Assembly (NCBI RefSeq): GCF_010015445.1
Contig: NC_053119.1
Span: 7,784,550 to 7,848,549, forward strand
Reading direction: 5' to 3'
Origin: Perca fluviatilis
Lineage: Eukaryota; Chordata; Actinopteri; Perciformes; Percidae
Length of the DNA: 64,000 bases
A program made the position numbers and the translations under genes. How positions within the stretch are numbered: the stretch's first letter is position 1; every line of letters starts with the position of its first letter. Below, piece by piece: positions 1 to 57,970 of this stretch. Below the pieces are notes generated by a model. It was given only the letters and a program-made list of their open reading frames with translations. It had not been told where the DNA came from and did not search any database.

Positions 1-374
1 GGCTGACTGGTGAATGGCTGACATATTAGCCTTGCACTGTACTGCAAGATCTGTTAGCACCCTAAGAAGTATTACCTCAGGAGCAGTGACTTTTTGGGAG
101 GCAGGAGCTAAAACCTGGTCTCTCTCGAAAAAGAGATTTTAATCTCAAGGAAATTCCTAGGTTAAATAAAAAATACATATTCTTGAGTTTCAGGAAAAGG
201 TCCTTTTTTCTCAAAATAGCCACGAGGGAAATGTTTCTCAGGAGAGGATCTAGACTGTAGATTGGTCTTTCTTTGCTCCACCAAGGCTTAACCTGAACTC
301 AGATTGTGCAAACTTTGTAATCCAAATGACAGATATCTCATTTTGGGATATGAGACCTTTTTATTGGTACTCAC
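1..374 (-). other. met intron 10 (partial)
   Basis: Non-coding sequence beyond the exon 10 donor. I see no exon, repeat family or simple repeat that I can name. Confidence 0.7.
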
Positions 375-46457
<46,083 letters not shown>

Positions 46458-46458
46458 C

Positions 46459-48061
46459 CTGTTCCAGAAATAAGAGACATGAGAAATGAGTTGGTGAAAC
46501 ATTCCTGCTGGAACACAGAGAACTCAAAACATCAATCAAATAAATATCTCTGAATAGGTGGCCTCAATTGTCCGGAGTGTGAATGTGTGGAAAAAGGGCG
46601 CAGTCTGTGCTGAATAGGGACCACTGAGGAGAAAATAGATGGACATCGAAATCCCTTTTGAGACTCATAAATGGATCTGTGTCAGGGTATAAAACCAGGA
46701 TTTACTCACTTCACCACGAGCAGTGAAACCATTCATACTGAAGTGACTGAAGGCTTTATGGTGACACAATGCTTCAATACCAGCCTCCTAATCCTCCGTG
46801 CTCCTACGTCTGACTCCACTGACCCTAGACAAACCAGCAGCGGGACCTGGGTGAGCACTTCTGCGGTGCTCAGCTCCGTTCCCAAGTGACCACAGCGAGA
46901 GGCAAAGCAGTGAATCACCCAGAGAGCAGCCCGCGCTCTGCAGGGTGACGCGACCACGGGCCTAAGTTTAGACAGCAAGGGGCCCGAGGGAGTGGACATA
47001 AACTCAATTAAAACAAAAGAGGCTGGAGGGAGAAGGCAAGGGGGACCAATCCTGCAAAATGATAAATAACCCCAGCAACTAAATGGTAATCCACTGGGAG
47101 ATGCTTTTAGTGGAGGGAGGGCGGTAGGGAGGGGGTAGGGTGGGTGAGCAACACCAGAGAATTTGCAAAAGGTGCATTTGCATGCCCCCTAAATCTGCAT
47201 GTGGTTTTAACAGATGTAAACCAAAAACAAGGCAATAACTTCCAGCACAGTGGGTTTGGCTTTTGCATGTATATCCGCAGTGTTGCATAAATTCACTGAG
47301 ATCCCCTGTGTGCACATTTTGGACTGATTTATGACTGATGTCTCACTGTTATAGCAACTCATTTGTATTTAGAGTGAGTCTGAAGGCTCAGTTTTATATT
47401 CTCACAGTGTTATGTAGAGATAGACAGACCTAACAGGTGCTTATTGGCAAACTCCTATGAAGGTCTAAAGCAAATACCATTACTGGCAAGTGCCAAAGAC
47501 ATAATATAAGAGACTGAGGCAACACGGTACGAGGACAAAGGGGCTATAGACTTTTTAGTAATAAAAAGGAGTATACATTTAGAACCCAAAACACACATTA
47601 TAGAATATTACGCAGTAGTAGAGTCCGTTTTTTGTTATTAAGGATATGGTGAGCTGAGTATCTTCTTGTTTTGGTCTACAATTATAAGTAATAGTGGGCA
47701 TATTATTACGCACCTGCACCAAACACAATACATGGACCTACTCATCGCACGGCTGTGTTTTCAAAGGACAAAAGGCGGTGGGAAACAGTGAAAATGTTTT
47801 CAGTTGGAGAGGAAAGTGACTCATGGTGAAAGGTCTCAGAAAACAGAAATGGGAAGCTGGTGAAATTATGTTAGGAGCCGGAAAAAAAAAAAAAAACATT
47901 TCAAAGGCTGTGATATCCAGAAGAGGAGGAGGAGAAGAACGAGAGGGTTGGGAGTTTCAGGGTCTCTGCGTTTTTACGCATGGAACTACAGTTTGAGTGA
48001 AATGAAAAAAAAAAAGAGCAAGTCAAGAAACTGTGAGAACATTTGCAGATAATAAACTCAC
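46459..48061 (-). other. met intron 1
   Basis: About 1.6 kb between the exon 1 donor and exon 2 acceptor. Only short A homopolymers (about 47881 and 48006) stand out. First introns often hold control elements, but none can be named from the sequence. Confidence 0.6.
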
Positions 48062-48335
48062 CTGTTAGCGAGCAACAGTGTTATAAGTTCCCTTGATTCA
48101 ATTCATATTCCGCTGGTGTCTTCAAGAGCGGGACTTCTTTGACTTTCTCATCAAGTCCAAAGTGATCGCTGTGGAATCTTTCTTCGCTTCTCCGTAAATA
48201 AAAGTCCCAGAAAAAAAAAAATAGTCCGATGCTTTTTAACCCCCTCAATCTGACCTTGCCTGTTTTCCAAGTAGTTCAACTCTAGTTCGAAACCTGTGAG
48301 TCTCAACACTGACTGACTGCATCCAGCAGAAACAC
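48062..48335 (-). other. met: met exon 1, non-coding 5' UTR (5' end approximate)
   Basis: On the minus strand the sequence CTAACAG/gtgagt gives a strong splice donor after 48062, about 1.6 kb upstream of the exon 2 acceptor. Known MET genes have a non-coding first exon, and the start codon here lies two bases into exon 2, so this donor is the natural partner. The transcription start cannot be seen; the upper coordinate is a guess placed at the GCT/AGC triplet run. The leader holds two small upstream ORFs: ATG at 48151 with stop at 48122 (nine codons), and ATG at 48106 with an almost immediate stop. They could damp translation, which is inference. Confidence 0.6.
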
Positions 48336-48540
48336 GCTGCTGCTGCTGCTGCTGCTGCTCCTACCGCTCTCACATCAGCTCCTCTCGTGGCGCGTAAAAG
48401 CTCCGCCTCTTTCTCTCCAAAACTCTGTGACGCGTCCAGGTGCTGCTGTATGATACTGCTGCGGCTTCTCGCTCTGTGGAGTTCAGGTGAGACCAAACAC
48501 AGACCCACACAGCTAGGATAGCTGAGCAAACAGTAAATTA
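48336..48540 (-). promoter_or_regulatory. met: probable met promoter / start-site region
   Basis: This stretch just upstream of the proposed exon 1 is richer in G+C than its surroundings and holds several CpGs, including GGCGCG and GACGCG near 48388-48436, and a CCGCCT GC-box-like motif near 48403. I see no convincing TATA box, in keeping with a CpG-type receptor promoter. A (GCT)8 run lies at 48336-48359. Placement depends entirely on the exon 1 donor at 48062. Confidence 0.4.
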
Positions 48541-50490
48541 TGAGCTCTAGTTAGTGGTAATCATGTGGCACAGAAACACCAATTACAACAAAACCAGTTT
48601 TTCCAAAGACGTCCCAGGTTCTGCTTTTTAATGTATCACTTAATGCCAAAATGTTTGTGTGTAATGCCCTCAAAGAACTCAAATTACTTTGATGTATCTC
48701 TTTTCTGTAGTTTGATAGCACATGCTATGTACTAAAGTACTATATTTTAGGTGTAAAATTCCTAATTACCTAAAAAAAAAAAAAAAACTTGGTTTGGAGG
48801 GATTTATTCAGCAGATCTGAATATTACTGAACTAGACTCTGAAGTAGGGGCTTTAAACCATTAATAAAGCATCTTTTACAGCACAACATGCCCTGGCTGA
48901 CCATTTAAACTCCATCAATGTTCAAAATTCAACAAAATCCCCCAAATAAGTTGCATAGTCTACACAAAGGAATGACTTTCTTTCTTCTCCAACTTCCACC
49001 TGACTCTCCTCCAGCAGCCCTATGAGTCAGACTACTGGTTGTCATGTTAAAACGGCTCACTCAGCCATACATAATGAGCTAAGTTATAAAGACTTAACCA
49101 ACTCTGAGTGTGTGTGTGTGTGTGTGTGTCTCAGCTCATGAATCAACAGTGGCCGGCACAAAAAATTCCTTTGTCCCACTTCCTGAAAAGGAGGGCAATA
49201 GGAACGAAGAACTGGAAACCCTGATAACAGAGTGTGGACGGAGAATGAATAGGTACAGAGATTCCGAGGAGCAGCACAACAGCTGTTTGCGCTCACTTTC
49301 TGACAGACGCAGTGACATGTGAGGGTTTAATGAGACAGACATCCAGGGGACGAGTGTGTTCAAGTGGGGTGATGAGTGATGTGATGGAATCGGTCACATC
49401 TTCTCTGTATAACTAGACAGATCACTCTGTATGTGGATGAAATAAGGGTTTCAGCGAGCTAGTGTCATTACAGAGTGGCAGTTTCCTCTCTTCTCCCCCC
49501 TTTTTTCCCCCTGTTTTTAATGATAGAACGGCTCAACTGGTTTTACATGTCTGCCACATTCATTCTTAGAATTGAAACATAGAGATGGACACCCCCCCCT
49601 CCTCTCCCCCTCAATTCATCTACCTTGTTCTACTGTCAGCTCCCTGATTTCCCAGAGGAAAACACTGTAACCTCTGACAAAACACCAGAGAGCCCTCAAA
49701 CTGTCACTGTACATCATCAACCTTTTCTTTTTTCATCTCAAAGCACCATTGAAGATGAAGCTTCATTTATTTTTTAACAACGGTGGTGAGCAACACAAAA
49801 ATACAAACTTTGAGTAAACAAACCAGAAAGACAGAGGAAATGTCAGAAAAAAACAAAGATCTGAATTTATGAAAATAAGTGCTTACAGAAGGAATAGTTG
49901 GGACATTTATTCACTTTCCTGCCAAAAGTTAGATTACTTACGCTTGGTGTAAAGACTGAAAACAGGTCAAAACAAGCTGCCAGCACCTTTTAACATGTTG
50001 TATCTTGTTTGTTTAATCTGCACAAAAAACTGAAGAGTCAAACAACAACTCATGGTTTTACGAGGGGATGGGGGTTATGTGTAGGACAAATGGGTTTCCA
50101 CGATGCAATGGCTTTTTAAGAGTCTTGTTGTTAACGTGATGTTTCCCAGACAATCAGTGGAGACTCCAGGCATACGCATATTTTTCCAAATGTTGAATTA
50201 TTCCTATGGGGCTCATGGACTAACTAAGCTAATAATTAGGATCAAACAGAAGCTCAGAAATTGTAGAAGCTGTTTTATGCAACCACTTTGTCTAAAAATG
50301 ACACAAAACCTCTGCTGTATCTCTCTTTCACCTGAAGCTCAATCTTCTTTTACTTCTTAGAGATGAGCAAGAAGTAAGAAGTAACACACTCCCTCACTCT
50401 TTGTAGTCTGTTTTTTTTCCAGAGGAACTGTGTTTTGCCTTACCTCGGGGCAGTTCTGACACAGTTGCCAAGGGGTGTGTCTGACACAGG
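48541..50490. other. intergenic DNA upstream of met
   Basis: Contains a short (TG)n at 49108-49129 and A-rich stretches. No gene seen. Confidence 0.55.
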
Positions 50491-50495
50491 GTGTG

Positions 50496-50673
50496 TGCAT
50501 GTGTGTGTGTGTGTGTGTGTGTGTCTGACTGTATACCCGACGGGTGTGTCTGTGTGGCTCCTGTTGTGGTAAACTCCATTTTGGCTCAGGCCCCATGTCT
50601 TGGCGGGGAGAAGAAGAAGAAGAAGAAGAAGAAGAAGAAGAAGAAGAAGAAGAAGAAGAAGAAGAAGAAGAAA
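50496..50673. repeat. (TG)n and (GAA)n microsatellites
   Basis: A (TG)n run at about 50502-50524 and a (GAA)n run of about 21 units at 50608-50673. Confidence 0.98.
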
Positions 50674-50949
50674 GGAAAAAGTTGGTTGGGTTGTGAACCT
50701 CACACAACCCTAAAAGTATGACATGTGCTGCAGGAATGATCTGAATCCTGCAACCACAGCACCTGCAGCACAATAACTATGCCTATTTCCTGTGCATGTT
50801 TTGCACATAGCTGACATAAAAAAACATCAAGAAGTAATTTATGTGAGTGTGAAGTGGCATTAAATTGCACAGCGCACCCAAATTACAAACAAGGACACTG
50901 TTACTGGAAATGCATGTTCTTGTTGATTTAAAAAAAAAAAAATGTAAAT

Positions 50950-51168
50950 GGATGAACTGGAACAATAACTGTGAGCCGGGTGTTATCGCCCTACATCTGT
51001 CGCCAACATCCACATCCCTGCAGCCATGTTCCAAAATCTGCTGGAAAGCCTGAAACAAGAAGAGCAGATAGCAGTGGCTGCCTGTGGCTTTGGAATGAGA
51101 TATACAACAATCTCATAGGGGTTTGTAAGGTTCAGTGTCCACATACTTTTGACCATGTAGTGTATCTC
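50950..51168 (+). mobile_element. Tc1/mariner-type MITE fragment, copy 1
   Basis: GATGAACTGGAACAATAACT, CAGCCATGTTCCAAAATCTG, GCTTTGGAATGAGATATACA and the end TGTCCACATACTTTTGACCA then GTAGTGTA match a widespread fish MITE that ends in CCATATAGTGTA. It is 5'-truncated. Confidence 0.7.
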
Positions 51169-51249
51169 CAAACCTGGGCCATTAAAACCAAAACTATCTG
51201 CATTACTAAATACCAGTGTTTTTTATTTTATTTTATTTTTATAATTTGG

Positions 51250-53250
51250 CTGAACTGACCCTTTAAATCCCACCACAACAGCAGGAATCTGATTCATTAT
51301 GGCGCCATCTGCTGGTGCACTAGGTGAACAGGCATTTCCTTGGTCTCTGGAGACATGAGGGGAGCTTCAGGTCAGGCTAATTTCCAGGTATTATCAGGGA
51401 GGAGCAGGGCTGCACTCAGTCTTGATTTTCCCATTTCTGTCAACCCTAAAACTAGTCCAACAGAGGTTATTTATCACCTGCAGGGTCAATACAGACCCTG
51501 GTTAACTGCTGACCGGGACAGTAAACTCTGATTGATGCTCATGACCCATCAGAGGCCCTCGCAGCTTCATTCTGTGGATGGACTCTTTACCTTCTTTCAG
51601 CTCGCTATGGGCAGCGCGGTGATTAAGTGTGCGCTTCATCACTCAGCGGTGTATCTCCATAGACAGGCTTCTTCAGCAGGTTCACTTCAGTTCATGAGAG
51701 ATATAACGACAGAGCTTTTCACAAAAGATTACATGAAACATAGGTCAATGTTTTTTTTTTTTGCTATCTTGTCTATACTGCAGTAACTCTCAACGAGATG
51801 ACAGTTTAGTGTCTACTATCAAGGAGTTGAGGCTGTTAAAGAAGACTTCTGACAAATAGCGAGTGTACATGGTTATTTCAGTTCATGTATGGGCTCTGCA
51901 GTATGTCTAAGATAGCTAAATAATACCACAATGATATTTTCTTGTTGTGGAAAAGTTGCACCTGTTTATTAAATCTTTACCTGCCCTGCAGCTGCATTGC
52001 ATTATGGTTGTTTTTTCAAAAGTCAACGAAATTGTTGCGCAGACGAGGACAGGAAATGAAGTGTTTTTGTTATTGTGTATTATTTTACTTTTTGGTTCCA
52101 GATTTCATTGTTTGGGTTTTACTAAGAAACCAGCCTTTTACGAATAGTAAAGGGTTTAAGGTTGAAATGAAATAAGATTAGACTAATTACAACAAAGTGT
52201 GAATTTCAACTGGTTGACATGAGATCACTAATCAAAATCTAATTACAAAAAGTGTGAATTCAACCAAAAGGGTTTTGCGAAGTTTTTCCTTTCCAAATAG
52301 AGAAACAAAGATTTATAGTGACGACTATATTTTAAAATAAAAGTACGTTTTCCACGCCAGAATGGGTGGCAAACAGAGTGAGACACACGTCCCAGGGGGA
52401 CCAATAGTGGAATGTAAAAGGAGACTAAAAGTAATCTCGTATTTTATCTGCTTTTATATGTTTAACTGTTTTTAACTGCTCTTCAATGTTTAATTTCTTA
52501 TACTGCACTGTAACTTTTATTCTTGTATTTTATTTGTTTTTAATTTTTTTTTAAATACGGTGGGAGTTAGAAACTGGCATCTCTGCATGTTTTGTTGACA
52601 AAATTGACAGTTGAATATCAGCCAAAAATGACCAAGACCAATTTTTTAAATTGGATGTAAAGTCTAGAAGCTATATGAACAATAAGGACTGAATTACAGA
52701 AGGGAAATTCTTGAAATAAGTTGATTTTATTTTTTATTAGAAATAGAAGATTTTGTGCTATGTTGCTTTTTAACATTGTTATTTTTTGTATGCATGCAAT
52801 GCTCACTGATGTTCATATTGTTGATTGAACCTTTTGTCACCTTTTGGTTACTGCTTGCCATGCAGCCATCAGAGCACCACGATGGAAGGCTAGACTCCAT
52901 ATGCTGACGTCTGGAGAAAAAGATTGTGCTCCCCTCTTCCTTTCCCTGTGTGTCAGATGAAGTCCCTCCGAATGAAAAAGGAAATCAAAAGATTACAATC
53001 TCATACATTACAGGAAATGGTTACTGCAGCAGACAGGCAAGAAAACTGTCAGTCAATAAGTCTGTATCTGCCAATCTGTCCAGGGATGGATGGAGTGACG
53101 TTGTGTATCAACACGAAAGCCATCGGTGTATGCACAAATATGATAAAGCAGCAGTATCAGCTCAGAAAAGCTCACACATAGCTTTTAGATCCCATAGTCC
53201 ATTCATATCCCTGTATCCCTGCGATGTTTTACAAGATATATAAACCCTCA
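51250..53250. other. intergenic DNA, unassigned
   Basis: A short fragment at about 52440-52545 (TTTAACTGCTCTTCAATGTT, TACTGCACTGTAACTTTTAT) is related to the repeat at 23690 and 54538. Nothing else is recognised. Confidence 0.45.
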
Positions 53251-53668
53251 CCCACCTTCACTGGCTACCAATTAAGTCCCGCATCACATATAAAATCCTC
53301 CTCCTCACCTACAAATCCCTCCTTTCCCTGGCGCCACTGTACCTCTCCGACCTCCTCCATCCATACACCCCACCCCGAAACCTGCGGTCCTCAGACGCTG
53401 GCCTGCTCTCCATTCCCCACACCAGACTCTGTCCCTTCGGAGACAGGGCCTTTAGTGTTGCAGCCCCATCCCTCTGGAACACCATCCCTGCAGATATCCA
53501 AAATGCTACATCCCTGGACATTTAAAAAAATAACTCCTGAAACACCACCTGCTTACCACAGCCTACAACTTCCTTTAGCTTAGCCACAGTCATTCTGTAA
53601 AGTGTCCTTGGGTTTCAAGAAAGGAGCTATATAAATAAAAGTTATTATTATTATTATTATTATTATAT
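53250..53668 (+). mobile_element. LINE 3' end (L2/CR1-like ORF C-terminus) with (ATT)n tail
   Basis: From about 53256 one frame reads LHWLPIKSRITYKILLLTYK, then LAPLYLSDLL, RNLRSSDAGLLSIPHTR and FGDRAFSVAAPSLWNTIP, stopping at 53523. This is the standard C-terminal segment of L2/CR1-like LINE proteins in fish. It is followed by AGCTATATAAATAAAAG and an (ATT)n tail. It is 5'-truncated. Confidence 0.88.
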
Positions 53669-54291
53669 AGCTCAGTGGAATTAATGTGGATATGTTTCAG
53701 TTTATTAGACAGCTCTTAAGACGTGATACACATTTACATGAGTCTCAAAGTGACTGAGAATGACACCACGGATTTCAGAAACTGGTAGACATTTGTTTCA
53801 AATGTCAGAAAATCAACTTAAAAAACAGCCGTGCATGGCAGATAAACTTTGATGTGCTGTAATAAGACATCAGTTTTGTGAAGAAAACTCAGTTAGAGAT
53901 TTACAAACCAAATGTATTTGCTCTTTGACATCAGTTACTGTGAAATCAACAAACAAAGTTCTCTGTTTCTGTAATGTAAGCAAATTCAAGATGATACAAA
54001 TGGATTCAAGTCTTGACTGTATTCCGTGTGCCAGATTTTTATTCATTTCCATTTCCCTCGGCTGTGTTGCCTCATCTTTTTCAGTTTATAGGAAGCCTTT
54101 AAGAGCTCTTAAACTCTCCTGTCCTGGTTGTTTATCTGTGGACTAAAAACTAAATAAACTAAAATAAACCACAGATAAGTACCACTGAAATCCCAGTCTG
54201 GGCTTTATCCTGCTTTTGCATTTGCCCTTACCCGCCATACTGTATGTACTGTATACTGATTCTCCTCTTCTTTCTCATTCTCCTTAATTAA

Positions 54292-55256
54292 CCCTCATGT
54301 TGTCCTCGGGTCAAATTTGACCCGTTTTCCAAGTTTCTATATAAAAAATATGGGTTTCTTTTAACCAAATTGCCCAAATGTATCATAGATGGTTACACGA
54401 AACAGGTTGTGATAATCAATCAACATACGTTCCTCTTATCTTAAACTTTTTTAACTCAAAAATTAGGTATAGTTTAATATGAATTTGATTTATTGACCAT
54501 GAAATCTAAAAATAAGTGTAAAACTAGCGGTAATAAGGCAAGACAAGGCAAGGCAGCTTTATTTGTATAGCACATTTCAGCAACAGGGCAATTCAAAGTG
54601 CTTTACATAAAACACCAAAGAGCTGTTAAAAACAACCCAAAAAAAGAAAAGAAAATCAAAAACAGATAAAATGTTAAAAATTTACAGTGCAGTATAAGAA
54701 ATGAACAATTATTTAAAGAAAGGCAGCATCAAAAAGAAAGGTCTTCAGCCTTGATTTAAAAGAACTGAGAGTAGAAACTGAAAGCTGCTTCTCCATGTCT
54801 CTGACTCAGGGGACAGAAAGCAGACCTGTCCCAGACGACCTGAGAGGTGATAAATTGGAATGAAGTTGGCTTAGAAGATGTAACACAAAATTGTAATGGC
54901 AATGATAACGTATACTTTATGCTCTGTTAAAACACCCACACATGTGACTTCAGTTGATCTGGCTGATTAGAATCTGCACAGGTTAAAAGTGGGCTGGAGC
55001 TTGGATGGGAATTTATTAGATCACAAATATTTTCTACCAATAAGAAATATAAAGCTGTCATTTGTCCTGCCCTAACAGGAGCAACAAAGCTAAAAGAGAG
55101 TCAGGAAGATGTCAATCAATCAGTCTAGACACACCCACACAGTCCTGGGAAGAGGTCCATCAGCCATGTTAACTGAAAACACCTGTGTGGGTGTTCAGGG
55201 CCTTTAACAGGCAAAACAGACTGGGCCAATTCTGACCCGGGAGGACAACACAAGGG
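54292..55256. mobile_element. piggyBac-like MITE with TTAA target, carrying a nested repeat
   Basis: Bounded by TTAA at 54288-54291 and 55257-55260. Inverted ends are CCCTCATGTTGTCCTCGGGT and CCCGGGAGGACAACACAAGGG. TTAA duplication plus CCCT ends are the piggyBac pattern. No transposase is present. The interior is interrupted at about 54538-54860. Confidence 0.85.
54538..54860 (-). repeat. interspersed repeat nested in the piggyBac-like MITE
   Basis: GGCAAGGCAGCTTTATTTGT, CAATTCAAAGTGCTTTACAT and AAAGGTCTTCAGCCTTGATT read as the reverse complement of the split repeat at 23690-24434. The right boundary is approximate. Confidence 0.75.
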
Positions 55257-55334
55257 TTAAATGCAAATAGTAATCTGCTGTAAGTATGACATTATTTATA
55301 TGACGTGGTTGTTGTGGACACATACTGTTATTGT

Positions 55335-55600
55335 TGTTTATTAAAAGGATCCCCATTAGCTGATACCGTAGCAGTCAGCTACTCTTCCTGGGGTCCACAT
55401 TAGACACACAATACATACCCATTACATCACAGACATTCCATTACAAGAATATGTGTAAAATCACATCACAATATGCAATCCACTTATCCACGCCCACATA
55501 CATACACATGCATTTGTACACCCGCAAACATACGCTCACACACTCTCACAATCTTTGACATTGGTCCAGTATTACCGCTGCTTGTATTTACCTTCACGAA
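55335..55600. repeat. interspersed repeat, AAAGGATCCCCATTAGCTG family
   Basis: TTATTAAAAGGATCCCCATT and CTACTCTTCCTGGGGTCCAC are hallmarks of a common fish retroelement 3' region. Class not assigned. Confidence 0.6.
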
Positions 55601-56371
55601 AGTGTTCGTTTTGCGACTGACAGGCTCAAATTAATATTCTAAGTGTCTGACAACATTATGGAAAGAATGCCTTCACATATAGACCTTTACAACCTCTTTG
55701 TGACCTTTCTGTTTAACCAGAAACAGCTCTGAAGTCGCTAGCACTAAACCCACCAGACTCCATTTAAGAAAGCAATACTTTTAGCGTGTATATAGCCAAC
55801 ATATCTTCACATGTAAATCGGTAAACTATGTGTCTATTTCAACCTTAAAACAGCTTTCATAGTTTTATTTAAAAACAAAAATAGAAACTATTAAAGGGCA
55901 ATTAGACTAAGAATTCCAACACAAGCCGTTTTGAGCGGTTCTGAACTCAATGGGCTTTTTGTCATTGGGGAAAAAAAATCTCCTGTGTGATGAAAGTGAT
56001 GTGGTGTGTTTGTTTTGAATGAATAGAGGAGCAGTGATGGAGAAAAGCCAAAGTCATAAAGACATTATCCGAGGAAAACGGTTGATTGACGGGTGATCTC
56101 TGGGAAATGCAGTGCAGAAACAAAACTCGAGACAGAATCAACAAAGGAAGATGTCACATTACGTTGTCTCAAACAGATGTGGTAAAAGTGACGTATGATT
56201 TCAAAGAGTGCACTGACTTACAGAGAACCAGGTGTGCTGGGGGGGGGAGGGAGAACGCCTGGTGTGGTGGGCGCTGAGCCTGATGGGATGGATCTGTGCC
56301 AGCCTTCCTCTTACTTGATGTCGTAGCACGCTTCATAATTTTTCAACGTTCACTGCCGTAACAGCTGGCAG

Positions 56372-56458
<87 letters not shown>

Positions 56459-56703
56459 TCATGTTTTCATTAGTTACAAAGGAGCTTCTGTAAATATATC
56501 AAATCATGACCGGAGCAAATTTAAGAGACTGGAGAGAAAAGAGACTTTGGTACATGCCATTACAAAGTAAAATGCAGCATAGCAAAAAAAAGCAAATGCT
56601 GTTCCTTTCTGCTCAAATGGAAATCATCAAAGATGCCTTTGTATCAAGTTAAGGTTCATATTTGTCAGTATATGACTCATGTTTTATAAATTCAACAAAC
56701 ACA

Positions 56704-56748
<45 letters not shown>

Positions 56749-57720
56749 AGCGATCGGGGCAAACCAGGACAGCAGCAGCTTCCCTGAGGGAAACCAAATA
56801 AAGAGGACATGCTGGAGAACACAGAGGGCAGTGTGTGCGATTTGACCCGAGAAGCTGGCTTTGTAAAAACTGTCAGAAATGTGTTTCAGCCGCAGATGTC
56901 TGTTAACAGATCAGGAAGGCTGCAGCTCCTCTGCTCTGCTGATGAATGTGCAATCAGTCAGCGCCCACTGATAGTTGTGAGTCACCAGCAACCGGCTGCA
57001 AAAAAATCCACTTTTGCAAAAAGAGAGATTGTGTAATCCAGAGAAAATGTGTAGGTATTGAACAAGTTCTAAAATATAAATCATATTTTCAGTCTTTCCA
57101 TTTCACAAATCAAGAGAAATAAAATAACATCTGGGTCAAAACCAAAGTCTGTAAAGTGGATTGCATGGTTGTCTTTTTTTTTTCTATCAAAGTAAGAAAA
57201 AAAGAACAAAATACAAAAAAAAAGAATTAACTGAGTGTAGCTGTCTCATCTAAATGATAAAGCAGATCTTGTTTAATCATTTTCAAAACAATTTCAGGAA
57301 ATTTCTGAAAATATAACTTTTCCCCCCACAGTTTTTTGGCGAATATAAAAAAAAAACGTTTTCGTAAAACCAGCACAATAGTCTAACCACTAAACTCTAA
57401 AATAAACTTCAGTAAATAAAGATATATTGCTAATTAATGAGCCGCTTCATAGCAATATTGGATTTTTATATATTTTTTTTCAACAATCTAAAGTACCTTC
57501 ATTTGTCAGGTATTTACATAATTTCTGTATGGTTATTATTATCCTTAATGATTTTCCAGAACATGTTCTATATCATTGTACAGTATATTGATATTGTCAA
57601 TATACAATAAAATGACATATTGTCTTGTTCCATGCTGCCCAGTAGGAGGATGCAACACACACAAGAGGTTTCTCTGAATGACCGCTCTAAAAACATCTAG
57701 TGTGGAAATTAACCTGGGGT
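55601..57720. other. intergenic DNA with microsatellites
   Basis: (TG)n arrays at 56375-56455 and 56706-56744; otherwise unassigned. Confidence 0.6.
56375..56455. repeat. (TG)n microsatellite
   Basis: About 40 uninterrupted TG units. Confidence 0.99.
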
Positions 57721-57970
57721 TTTAAAGCTTTAGTGCATAACTTTTTGACATTATTGAACATCCGTAACATTCAAGCCATTGCCAAATGAGTTGCTACAAA
57801 GCTAATTAAGACTATCAGCTCCACACAACAACTCTCACTGTATCTCTCAGCATGGCTATGTTCAGAAGATTGTGGCGTCCAGTGACTTTCGCATGCAGAA
57901 ACGAGCAAAGATAATGACCTCTTCTGAAGAGTCCATCATCTCTTTTTAATCCTAAAAAAACTACGCACTA
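57721..57970. mobile_element. MITE TTTAGTGCGTAACTTT, copy 3 (internally deleted)
   Basis: TTTAAAGCTTTAGTGCATAA at the left; ACTACGCACTA at the right. It shares TTGCTACAAAGCTAATTAAG and CAGAAGATTGTGGCGTCCAG with 24860-25232 but lacks its second half. Confidence 0.83.

Noticed and set aside
46458..46502. Upstream in-frame ATG giving a 15-residue longer start of exon 2
   Set aside because: The acceptor GGAACAG lies between it and the MNLRSLHAV start, so it is intronic; the MNLRS start also gives a proper signal peptide.
48245..48529. Minus-strand open frame with polyalanine near the met promoter
   Set aside because: The alanines come from the GCT/AGC triplet run; the frame does not continue into exon 2 and no product is known.
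50357..50773. Open frames with polyserine, polyleucine or polylysine
   Set aside because: Translations of the (GAA)n microsatellite.
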